This document shows, one piece after another, positions 56,512 to 64,000 of a stretch of DNA of 64,000 bases (the first letter of the stretch is position 1; the number at the start of each line of letters is the position of its first letter). The stretch comes from Thermoguttaceae bacterium (GTDB lineage Bacteria > Planctomycetota > Planctomycetia > Pirellulales > Thermoguttaceae). The notes below the pieces were generated by a model, which saw nothing but the letters and a program-made list of their open reading frames with translations, made no database searches and was not told the DNA's origin. The stretch is from positions 1-64,000 of the forward strand of contig JAFSMW010000041.1 of NCBI GenBank assembly GCA_017447745.1. The letters are read 5' to 3'. The position numbers and the translations under genes are program-made.

Positions 56512-56806
56512 ATCGATATATAAATCGGGTAGAAAGCCTGGAATTATCGATTATTTGAAATAATTTATTATTGTACCGATTGTTCCGATATTCCAGCTCG
56601 GATTATGCCGGATATAACGAAATGAATGGCGAAGAAGAGAGCGGAAAGAGAGACGGTTCGGGCTGGTCAGTATCCCCAAAAGCTACGAGTAGTGAGAATA
56701 AACAAAGCGACCAACGGGAGCGATTTTAATATGTTTCGCGCGGGAACGCAGACTGGGAGCGGCGCCTCGCCGCCTCGCAACTCGCAACTCGCAACTAAAT
56801 TAAAAA
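56512..56806. other. repeat-bearing intergenic region
   Basis: Contains AAAGCGACCAACGGGAGCG (about 56713-56732), TGGGAGCGGCGCCTCGCC (about 56754-56772) and CGCAACT x3 heptads (56776-56797). The first two are inverted copies of parts of 6857-6930. No gene is seen. Confidence 0.6.
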
Positions 56807-56834
56807 TCCCCGGGAGAATTGCTTCTTCCGGGGA
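56807..56834 (-). terminator. terminator of porin gene 4
   Basis: TCCCCGGG...CCGGGGA pair (56807-56834) with T-rich sequence after it on the minus strand, about 100 bp past the stop codon at 56941. Confidence 0.7.
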
Positions 56835-56940
56835 CTTTATTATTTGAAGATTATCCGAATCTTCAGAGGAGTTTTGGTCAACAGGCAGTGAGTTTTATGC
56901 GTTCAAATCCTTTTTTACGCAATGTTTACACTGTTTGTTT

Positions 56941-58383
56941 TTAGAACGTCAGCATGACGTCGAATCCGATGGTGAACTGGTCAACTCGTCCGTTGAGCAA
57001 ATCCGTATTTAAGGATTTGTCGTATCGCAGTTCCGGTCTGATGTACAGGTTCTGGTATCCAGCTGGGTGATAGTTCAATCCGATTCCGTAGGTGGTCAGT
57101 TCGGATTCAGTAATGGATTCTTTCAACCATTCAGCTCGGAATCCCAGTTTGGTGCAGCAGTTGAGGTCGTAGTACAGGTGTTCTCCCAAGGCGAGGACCG
57201 TGTTGCCATCGAAATCGCCGTAGTACAGGAGAGAAACCGATTCAAAGCGACCAGTCAGTTGCAGGTCAAGGACAACGTTGTGAACGGAAGCATCGCCTTT
57301 GCCTGCCAAGGCGTTGTCAACTCCGAGGAAGCCGGTCGGTCCAGCCAGGTCGGTTGTGCCAGCCATGAAGGCGTATTTGATAGACGCATATTCATTCATG
57401 TGGTAGGTGAATGCGCCTTCGATCATGCCTTCGCCGTATTCGCTGTTGTCGAAACCGTTGCCCCAACCATTGACCCAACCGAGGGTTACGTCGAGGTTCT
57501 GGAGTCCGCTGTAGGTCGCCAAAACGCCAGTCTGAGCAACCGGGCTAACCGAGCAAATCAGACCTTTGGTGTAGAAGAAGCGGCTGGGGGCGGTAGCTCC
57601 TTCGTATCCGAGTACTCCATAAAAATGCCCCATCTTAACTGACCAGTTGTTGATCGCCATTTCCATGTACAACTGCGGCATGGCAAATCCGTAGGAATCG
57701 CGTCCATCGGACATGTGTCCGGTTGTCCAGCTTTGATCCCAACCGCGAGCGGAACGCAGGATTCGGGCGTCTTCGCCGAACATGAAGTCCATTCCGAAGC
57801 CAATGTCGTAGCCACAGCCGCCGGTATAAGCCTTTTTAGTTGCGGATAAGTACAGGGCGTTGAAAGCCGGGGTCGTTTCGCTCCAGCAATCAGTATAGCC
57901 ATTGCTGCGATCGCCTTTGAAGTTGGTGAAGTAACCAGCGTTCATGTATCCAGACCAGCAAGTGCCTTCGCAAATGGATTTCTTCAGTTTCCCGAAGAAA
58001 GGATCAGCGCATCCATGACGCTTGCAAAAACCGTTGCAGCCAAAGCGACCGCAGTCCGAGCAGGCTCCGCAGCCCGGGGCGGCAGAAAGGCAACCGGATT
58101 TGCAACCGGAATTGCAGGCCGCAGCGGCTGCCGGGTCGCAAGATGGCGACGAGGCGCAAGTTGCAGAGAGAGCTCCGGCGCAGTCTGCTTCTGCTGGGGG
58201 AACAGGCGCGTCAGGCGCGGAATCGGCGGCGGCAGCAGCCGGATCGCATGCCGCAGCGGCAGCAGCCGGATCGCATGCCGCAGTAGTGCAGCCAGACGCT
58301 GCAAATGTTTGACTCGCAAACAGACCGGAAATCGCCACAGCTATTCCGGCGAAAAGATTGAGCTTTTTCATAATCATACCCAT
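56941..58383 (-). CDS. BBP2-type outer-membrane porin, paralogue 4
   Basis: A 480-residue porin. ATG 58383 (MGMIMKKLNLFAG) is chosen by alignment with the paralogues; the frame is open 85 codons further upstream but that part is basic and unlike a signal peptide. Linker repeats CDPAAAA occur twice before a Cys-rich stretch (CNSGCKSGCLSAAPGCGACSDCG). Barrel blocks and the final GFDVMLTF strand are conserved. It is probably the first transcribed of the four, each with its own terminator. Confidence 0.88.
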   Translation of the reverse strand: MGMIMKKLNLFAGIAVAISGLFASQTFAASGCTTAACDPAAAAAACDPAAAAADSAPDAPVPPAEADCAGALSATCASSPSCDPAAAAACNSGCKSGCLSAAPGCGACSDCGRFGCNGFCKRHGCADPFFGKLKKSICEGTCWSGYMNAGYFTNFKGDRSNGYTDCWSETTPAFNALYLSATKKAYTGGCGYDIGFGMDFMFGEDARILRSARGWDQSWTTGHMSDGRDSYGFAMPQLYMEMAINNWSVKMGHFYGVLGYEGATAPSRFFYTKGLICSVSPVAQTGVLATYSGLQNLDVTLGWVNGWGNGFDNSEYGEGMIEGAFTYHMNEYASIKYAFMAGTTDLAGPTGFLGVDNALAGKGDASVHNVVLDLQLTGRFESVSLLYYGDFDGNTVLALGEHLYYDLNCCTKLGFRAEWLKESITESELTTYGIGLNYHPAGYQNLYIRPELRYDKSLNTDLLNGRVDQFTIGFDVMLTF

Positions 58384-58577
58384 TGTCCAAAAAATTTGTT
58401 TGCGTTCCCGACGCTTCCTGCGTCTGACAGAACAAATGTCATTTACAAATATTTTTGCCCTTTTTTTCTTAGGCTTTAGGGGTATCGGAATCTTTCTGTA
58501 TCGAATCTGAAAGAAAATGTAAAAATATCTGTTGTACAGGTTGTATCGGTTGTTTCGATTAAGTAAAATGGGTAAAT
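58384..58577. other. divergent region between porin gene 4 and the glycoside hydrolase
   Basis: Holds the leader hairpin of porin 4 and otherwise AT-rich sequence. No gene. Confidence 0.4.
58410..58424 (-). promoter_or_regulatory. 5' leader hairpin of porin gene 4
   Basis: GACGC-ttcct-GCGTC, 27 nt upstream of ATG 58383. The loop in the mRNA is AGGAA. Confidence 0.6.
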
Positions 58578-58605
58578 TTGACTCTGAAAGTAGTGATATT
58601 ATAGT
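58578..58605 (+). promoter_or_regulatory. putative promoter of the glycoside hydrolase gene
   Basis: TTGACT (58578-58583), 16 bp, TATAGT (58600-58605). Leader of about 100 nt to ATG 58711. Confidence 0.4.
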
Positions 58606-58710
58606 ACTATTCCTTACTCCCTTAATCCCGTGTTGCATTTAATTATTTCATCTGGTATAATCAGTAGAAGCCATAAATCATTTATAACCTTAATCAAAAG
58701 GAGATTTAAG

Positions 58711-61700
58711 ATGAAAAGAACGACCCTGATTCTGTTTGCGGCGTTGACTGCGATTTGCAGTTTGACGTTCGCTCAGAACACAAAACTGAATCCGGCGATG
58801 CATCCGTCGATTGACGAGATGAAGTCGCGCTTTGTTAATCCGGGGCGGGATTACGCGACCGCGCCGTTGTGGGTTTGGAACGATTTGCTCACAGACGATC
58901 AAATTCGTCACACTATGCAGGATTTGGCGGCGCAGGACGTCAAGCAGGTTTTCGTTCATCCGCGCCCGGGGCTGATGACGCCGTATTTGTCGGAAGACTG
59001 GTTCCATTTATGGAAAACGGCTTTTGACGAGGCGGAAAAGCTCGACATGAACGTCTGGATTTACGACGAGAACTCGTATCCAACCGGGTTTGCCGGCGGT
59101 CTGGTTCCAGAAGCGATGCCGGATTCCCGCGGCAAGGGATTGATCGTCTTTCGTCGGGACGCTGTAACAGACGCTAACGGAAACTGGACGGCTGGCGCGG
59201 ACGTCGTCTACGTTGTTCAGGTTCTTTCAGACGGCTCCAAAAAGGATTTGTCACAGCTGTACCATCAAACCAAAACCGGCAAGCTGGACGGCGAGTTCTT
59301 AAAGAAAAAAGCGGACGACGTAAGTTGGATTTTGGGTAAGTACAACTGGGCGGGCGCGTCTCAGTGGTTTGGCGGAAAGTATTACGTCGACTTGATGAAG
59401 CCCGGCGTTACCCAGAAGTTTATCGAAGTTACTCACGAAGCGTATCGAAAGCATATCGGCGATCAGTTTGGAAAGCGATGCCCAGGAATTTTCTCGGACG
59501 AAGCGCAGATCACCCCAGGCGGGAATTTGTCCTGGACGGACGATCTGCCGGAAGTCTTTGAAACGCAGCATGGATACAGCATCGTCGACAATTTAACCTC
59601 TTTGACGGAAGAAACCGGCGACTGGCGCCGCGTTCGTCACGATTATTATCAAACCCTGTGTTTCCTGTTTACGGAACGCTGGTCAAAGCCGGTTCACGAC
59701 TGGTGCGAAGCCAACGGTATGCAATGGACGGGGCATTATTGGGAACACGGCTGGCCTAACGCCGGGCACGTTCCAGACAACATGGCGATGTACTACTGGC
59801 ATCAGCGTCCGGCAATCGACATGTTGATGAACACGTACAGCCGCGACGGCGGGCAGTTTGGGAACTCTCGAGCGGGGCGCGAGCTGTCGTCGGTCGCTCA
59901 TCAAAACGGGTTGTCCAGAACTCTGTCGGAAAACTACGGAGCTGGCGGCTGGGATATCCGCTTTGAAGACCTCAAACGATTGGGCGACTGGTCGTACGCC
60001 GTCGGCGTCAATACGACGGACGAGCATTTGTCGTACATCTCCATTCGCGGGGCGCGAAAGCACGACCATCCGCAGTCCTTCTCGTATCACGCTCCCTGCT
60101 TTGAACAGTACAAACATCTGGCGGACTACTGGACTCGTCTGTCCTATATGCTGTCGTCGGGCGAGTTGACCCAACAGCGATTCCTGTTGATTGAACCGAC
60201 GACAACCGCCTGGATGTATCAGCGTCACGGTAATCTTGGCAGAATCGGAAACGTTTTTAGAGATACCGTCAAACGCCTGGAAGAGCTTCAGGCGGACTAC
60301 GACATCGGCTCTGAATACATCATTGAAAAGATCGGGCGCGTTTCCGAGTCCGGCAAATTCGTCGTCGGCAAGGCGCAGTACGATTACGTCGTCCTGCCGG
60401 ATACGCTGGAAAATATCGACGTCCCGACGCTCAAACTGCTGGATCAGTACGTTAAGCAGAACGGTAAAGTCGTCTCGTTGGGCGGAAAGATTGCGTTTGT
60501 AGAAGGCGCTGCGCTTGACAAACAGTCTGAGGACATTCAAAAAATGGCGGAAAATGTAACAGCCGCCATGCAGGTCAAAACGATTGACGAACTCGACTTG
60601 AACAATCAGCCGATTCGTCTGGTTCCTGAAACGGCTCCGACTGACACGTTCCACATGCTGCGTCAAACGGAGAACGCGTATATTCTCTTTGTCTGCAACG
60701 CCAGCATGGACGCATACGCCAAAGGCGCGATTCAGCTTGGAATAGGCAGTAGGCAAGAGGCAGTAGGCAGTAGTGAGGACGCTTCGCGTAATTCTCGCAA
60801 CACGCAACTCGCAACTCTCAACTTTAACGACGTCTGCGTTGAACAGTTCGACCCGTTTACCGGCAAGATCAGCGCGTATTCCAGCCCGAATTATGACATC
60901 CCGCCATGCGGTTCGCTCCTGCTGACCTTTACGCTTGGCAAGAAGCCCGCTGCGGCAGAAAAGACGGAAGAAGCCAGCCGCGTTATCGTTCCAACGAAGG
61001 ATTGGACGACCAAACGTCTTGACGACAACGTTTTGCTCATTGACTACATGGACGTTCAAATTGGAAACGAGACGCATAAAAACCAGTACTTCTATCCCGC
61101 CAACGCTTGGCTGTGGCAGAAGAACGGGTTCCCCAAGTCTCCGTGGGACAACGGCGTTCAGCTTCGCGACACGCTGCTCAAGCACGAGTTTGCTGACAAC
61201 TCCGGGTTTACTCAGACGTACCGGTTTACCGTTGCAGACGGGTTCAAGCCGGGCAAGCTGCAGTTCGTCTGCGAGAACCCGACGGGATACCATGTAACAG
61301 TCAACGGTACCCCGGTTGACCCGATTCCCGGCGCGTGGAAGTTCGACCGTTCTTTTGGCGTTTACGACATAGCCTCGCTCGTTAAGGCGGGAGAAAACGT
61401 CGTTACGCTGACGGCGGACAAGATGACCGTTTTTCATGAGATCATGCCGGCGTGGGTTTTGGGCGAATTCTCGCTCGAATCGGCGGCGCAGGGCTTTGTT
61501 ATCGTTCCTGACCGCGGCTTGCAGGCGCCCAACGGCGAGGAGGAAGAACCCCAGCTGATTCATACCAGCGCTCTGGAGGGCGTTTCCTGGCTCAATTCCG
61601 GATTCGATTTCCAGCCCGGCGTTCGCGACTTCGCCCCGGCGATTACGTTCTCTCTGCCGACGAAACAGACTGTTACAGGAATTCGCGTTTGGAACTACTG

Positions 61701-62484
61701 CGAAGCCAACCTGTCGCAGCGCGGCGTTAAACAGACGGAACTGTTTGCTGACGGTGTCAGCATCGGAACTTTTACGTTCAAACAGGGCGACACAACGTCA
61801 GAAACGATTCTCTTTGACAAACCCGTCGCCTGCAAGGATTTGACGTTCAAGATTCTGTCGAACTGGAAGGGAATTACGTACCCGCTGGACGAATCGTTTA
61901 AGGGAACGACTCGCGAAGGGAACGGAAATGACAACGCCTTTGTCGGCTTGGCGGAAGTTCAGCTTCTGACCAGCGTCGACGGGAAACAGACGGTTCTTCC
62001 CGGCGTTTCCGCCAAAGCGACGTCCGAACTGAAGTACCGAAACCATAACCGTCAGGCGCAGTTCGCCGCCAACGGAGCAGGGCTGGAAACCGCGACCGCC
62101 AACGGCTGGGCGGGATTAGGCGCGCCGTTCTATTCCGGAGCGGTTGACTATACTCAGACGATTACGAAAACCGCCGGCAAGACGCTTGTTCAGCTTCCCC
62201 CGATTCGCGAGGGCTGGAACGGCGCTGTTGCAGTCGTCCTGGTCAACGGAGAGAAAGTCGGAACGATTGCTCTGAAGTACGATTCCGTCGATATTACTTC
62301 CGCCTTGAAAGACGGGGAGAACGACGTAACCGTTCGCATTTACGGAACGCCGAAAAACCTGTACGGCCCGCATCATGCCGGACGCCTTCGCGGCTCCGCC
62401 TGGCCCGGCAGTTTCCACGGCGCCCCGGCAACCATGCCTGCCGGCGTCCGTTACGACGTCATTCCGTACGGACTGTTCCGGTAG
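58711..62484 (+). CDS. exported GH106-like glycoside hydrolase
   Basis: A 1257-residue protein; ATG 58711 follows AAAGGAGAT and opens a clean signal peptide (MKRTTLILFAALTAICSLTFAQ). The catalytic part starts ATAPLWVWNDLLTDDQIRHTMQDL and contains KQVFVHPRPGLMTPYLSEDWF and NVWIYDENSYPTGFAGG, the TIM-barrel pattern of GH106 alpha-L-rhamnosidase-like enzymes. IFSDEAQITPGG and WTGHYWEHGWPN hold further acidic and aromatic residues. The C-terminal third reads as beta-sandwich carbohydrate-binding domains. The likely task is degrading rhamnose-containing polysaccharide. About 30 residues near 677-706 are a translated heptad element. Exact substrate unknown. Confidence 0.78.
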   Translation: MKRTTLILFAALTAICSLTFAQNTKLNPAMHPSIDEMKSRFVNPGRDYATAPLWVWNDLLTDDQIRHTMQDLAAQDVKQVFVHPRPGLMTPYLSEDWFHLWKTAFDEAEKLDMNVWIYDENSYPTGFAGGLVPEAMPDSRGKGLIVFRRDAVTDANGNWTAGADVVYVVQVLSDGSKKDLSQLYHQTKTGKLDGEFLKKKADDVSWILGKYNWAGASQWFGGKYYVDLMKPGVTQKFIEVTHEAYRKHIGDQFGKRCPGIFSDEAQITPGGNLSWTDDLPEVFETQHGYSIVDNLTSLTEETGDWRRVRHDYYQTLCFLFTERWSKPVHDWCEANGMQWTGHYWEHGWPNAGHVPDNMAMYYWHQRPAIDMLMNTYSRDGGQFGNSRAGRELSSVAHQNGLSRTLSENYGAGGWDIRFEDLKRLGDWSYAVGVNTTDEHLSYISIRGARKHDHPQSFSYHAPCFEQYKHLADYWTRLSYMLSSGELTQQRFLLIEPTTTAWMYQRHGNLGRIGNVFRDTVKRLEELQADYDIGSEYIIEKIGRVSESGKFVVGKAQYDYVVLPDTLENIDVPTLKLLDQYVKQNGKVVSLGGKIAFVEGAALDKQSEDIQKMAENVTAAMQVKTIDELDLNNQPIRLVPETAPTDTFHMLRQTENAYILFVCNASMDAYAKGAIQLGIGSRQEAVGSSEDASRNSRNTQLATLNFNDVCVEQFDPFTGKISAYSSPNYDIPPCGSLLLTFTLGKKPAAAEKTEEASRVIVPTKDWTTKRLDDNVLLIDYMDVQIGNETHKNQYFYPANAWLWQKNGFPKSPWDNGVQLRDTLLKHEFADNSGFTQTYRFTVADGFKPGKLQFVCENPTGYHVTVNGTPVDPIPGAWKFDRSFGVYDIASLVKAGENVVTLTADKMTVFHEIMPAWVLGEFSLESAAQGFVIVPDRGLQAPNGEEEEPQLIHTSALEGVSWLNSGFDFQPGVRDFAPAITFSLPTKQTVTGIRVWNYCEANLSQRGVKQTELFADGVSIGTFTFKQGDTTSETILFDKPVACKDLTFKILSNWKGITYPLDESFKGTTREGNGNDNAFVGLAEVQLLTSVDGKQTVLPGVSAKATSELKYRNHNRQAQFAANGAGLETATANGWAGLGAPFYSGAVDYTQTITKTAGKTLVQLPPIREGWNGAVAVVLVNGEKVGTIALKYDSVDITSALKDGENDVTVRIYGTPKNLYGPHHAGRLRGSAWPGSFHGAPATMPAGVRYDVIPYGLFR
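60739..60828 (+). repeat. composite heptad element translated inside the glycoside hydrolase
   Basis: GGCAGTA/GGCAAGA units, the linker ACGCTTCGCGTAATTC, then CGCAACA/CGCAACT units. Translated as GIGSRQEAVGSSEDA and following residues. One GGCAAGA unit replaces GGCAGTA in the frame where TAG would arise. Confidence 0.85.
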
Positions 62485-62531
62485 AACCGCGTAGCGGTTC
62501 AATATTTCTAGCCGTGGGTTTTAACCCACGG
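62484..62531. repeat. paired palindromes after the glycoside hydrolase
   Basis: GAACCGC-gta-GCGGTTC (62484-62500) begins on the last base of the TAG stop. It is followed by CCGTGGGTT-TTAACCCACGG (62512-62531). A diverged copy of the pair is at 62680-62726. Confidence 0.75.
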
Positions 62532-62768
62532 ACGGCGGAAAACGAATGAAAAGAATATCGTCAAATAACCTTTTCCTTTCGTCCTCGAAGGAGGACGGGA
62601 GGAAAAGGAACTGTAACGATTAAGCGGTCCTGCCGATACCACTTGCTTGAACCCGGCTCGCGGCAGTCCCCTGCCACACAACCGCGAAGCGGTTCAATAA
62701 TTTTAGCCGTGAGGGAAATCCCACGGAAGCAAGCGTCTCAATAACTCACAACCTAAACAGAGGTATAA
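62532..62768. other. intergenic region before the Sel1 gene
   Basis: Contains the CCGGCTCGCGGCAG hairpin (62652-62676), the second palindrome pair (62680-62694 and 62707-62726) and AGAGG just before ATG 62769. An inverted stretch CCTTTTCC...GGAAAAGG at about 62569-62608 could be a terminator without a T run. Confidence 0.5.
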
Positions 62769-64000
62769 ATGGATTCCTTTAATAATTTATTTTCAAGAAT
62801 AATAAACCCTGAGAATGAAATCATAACCTTTGCCGCTCAACAGGGCGATGCTGATGCTCAGTATCTTTTAGGTCTATTCTTTTTTAAAGGTGAAGAGTGC
62901 GTTCCGAATTTCAAAGAGGCTGTAAAGTGGTTCCGCAAAGCTGCAGAGCAAGGACATTCGGATGCTCAGAATAATCTTGGCGTTTGTTATTCTAATGGCG
63001 ACGGCGTTTCTCAAAATTTTAAAGAGGCTATAAAGTGGTATCGTAAAGCTGCTGAACAGGGAAATGTAAGCGCTCAACTCAATCTCGCCATTTGTTATAC
63101 GGATGATCAAAACGTTATTCCTGATTATCAAGAAGCGGTAAAATGGTATCGCAAAGCAGCTCAACAGGGACATCCCGACGCACAATTTCGTCTTGGTCTT
63201 TGTTATGCTAACGGCGATGGCGTCTCTAAAGATGGTAAAGAAGCTGTAAAGTGGTTTCGTAAAGCGGCTGATCAGGGACTGGATGATGCACAATTCTACC
63301 TTGGATTATGTTATGATAACAAAAAGAATGCAAGCGATAAAGATTATGAAGAAGCGGTAAAATGGTATCGCAAAGCGGCGGAGCAGGGGCATGGACAGGC
63401 TCAACTCAATCTTGCCAGTTGTTATGCTGATGTTTCGTTAAGCGTTCATAATTACCATGAAGCGGCAAAATGGTACCGCGAAGCGGCTAAACAAGGGATT
63501 GTAGAGGCGCAGTATAATCTTGGCGTTTGCTATATTTTTGGCTATGGAGTTACTCCCAATCAGAAAGAAGCTGCAAAATGGTTTCGCGAAGCGGCTGAGC
63601 AAGGGTTTGCCGAGGCACAAAACTGCCTTGCTAAATGCTATTATGACGGCGAAGGCGTTAAACAAAATTATAAAGAAGCCGCGGCATGGTACCGTAAAGC
63701 GGCTGAACAAGGACATGCCATAGCTCAATTTAATCTTGCCGGTTGCTATTATAGCGGCATAGGAATTGCTCAAAATAATGAAGAGGCGATAAAATGGTGG
63801 CATAAAGCGGCTGAGCAAGGACATGCTACAGCGCAATTCAATCTTGGTAACAGTTATTACAGAGGCGAAGGCGTTACTCAGAATTTTGAAGAAGCGGTAG
63901 AATGGTATTACAAAGCGGCTCAACAAGAGCTGCCAGAGGCGCAATTCTGCCTTGGCAATTGCTATTACTATGGCGAAGGCGTTAAGCAAAATTATAAAGA
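62769..64000 (+). CDS. Sel1-like repeat protein (3' partial)
   Basis: The frame is open from ATG 62769 (AGAGG 6 nt upstream) to the end of the window, at least 410 codons. No signal peptide. From about residue 22 there are at least ten tandem ~36-residue Sel1-like repeats of the form AEQGHxDAQxNLGxCYxxGxGVxQNxKEAVKWYRKA, forming an alpha-solenoid. Such proteins act as adaptors in signalling or protein complexes, often cytoplasmic or periplasmic. Copies are similar enough to suggest recent expansion. The C-terminus is not visible. Confidence 0.9.
   Translation, partial: MDSFNNLFSRIINPENEIITFAAQQGDADAQYLLGLFFFKGEECVPNFKEAVKWFRKAAEQGHSDAQNNLGVCYSNGDGVSQNFKEAIKWYRKAAEQGNVSAQLNLAICYTDDQNVIPDYQEAVKWYRKAAQQGHPDAQFRLGLCYANGDGVSKDGKEAVKWFRKAADQGLDDAQFYLGLCYDNKKNASDKDYEEAVKWYRKAAEQGHGQAQLNLASCYADVSLSVHNYHEAAKWYREAAKQGIVEAQYNLGVCYIFGYGVTPNQKEAAKWFREAAEQGFAEAQNCLAKCYYDGEGVKQNYKEAAAWYRKAAEQGHAIAQFNLAGCYYSGIGIAQNNEEAIKWWHKAAEQGHATAQFNLGNSYYRGEGVTQNFEEAVEWYYKAAQQELPEAQFCLGNCYYYGEGVKQNYK

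Noticed and set aside
59683-61563. 626-codon open frame opposite the glycoside hydrolase
   Set aside because: Antisense shadow; it contains the reversed heptad element and no recognisable domain, while the plus strand has a signal peptide, ribosome site and family motifs.

Overview
The window reads as chromosomal DNA of a Gram-negative planctomycete (Pirellulales-like, mid GC). The evidence is a DUF1559 pseudopilin-like protein followed by a small transthyretin-fold lipoprotein, a PEP-CTERM sorted autotransporter-repeat protein, four BBP2-type porins, an lpxD gene, an HpnC-type squalene-pathway enzyme, a class II DAHP synthase, a signal peptidase I with a very large insertion, and very large exported von Willebrand/TPR-like proteins. 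No rRNA, tRNA, CRISPR array, transposase or integrase gene was recognised.

Layout. 1-22.9 kb is mostly housekeeping: Gfo/Idh oxidoreductase (5' cut off), exported hydrolase, lipoprotein, hpnC-lpxD-aspS on the minus strand, rnhA, the DUF1559/lipoprotein pair, lepB-lptB, a DUF2344 gene and RNase E/G, a class II Fic protein, surE, DAHP synthase, a membrane polyferredoxin with an internal duplication, an orphan ABC ATPase and pyrE. 23.1-32.8 kb is an accessory block: a hipBA toxin-antitoxin pair converging on an AT-rich five-gene minus-strand operon. That operon encodes a zinc-ribbon GTPase, a GAP1-N-like/TM/coiled-coil protein, a tail-anchored coiled-coil protein and two GYF_2-TM-trypsin-like proteases. 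The block is bracketed by two direct copies of a 66-bp hipBA-type promoter/operator. 32.8-49 kb carries exported proteins: a VWA protein, a small DMT protein, the PEP-CTERM autotransporter-repeat protein, a phenylacetate-CoA ligase-like enzyme, a 1302-residue VWA/STN protein, two TM-coiled-coil paralogues and a rhomboid protease. 49-64 kb holds a UvrA-like ATPase with in-frame repeat insertions, four tandem porin genes, a GH106-like glycoside hydrolase with another in-frame insertion, and a Sel1-repeat protein running off the end.

Two things stand out. First, the GTPase/GAP1-N/protease operon looks like a membrane-anchored NTP-dependent proteolytic signalling or conflict system. Second, short interspersed repeats are everywhere: heptanucleotide arrays (units with A[G/A]T at a 7-nt period), GC-rich palindromes, and inverted-repeat elements ending in GAAAGGCGGTAA/TTACCGCCTTTC. 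They often touch stop codons, and in at least three genes they have become coding sequence. A nine-C tract at the start of the autotransporter-repeat gene leaves the best start site one base out of frame, which suggests phase variation or a sequence error.

All functional calls come from reading motifs by eye; no database search was run.
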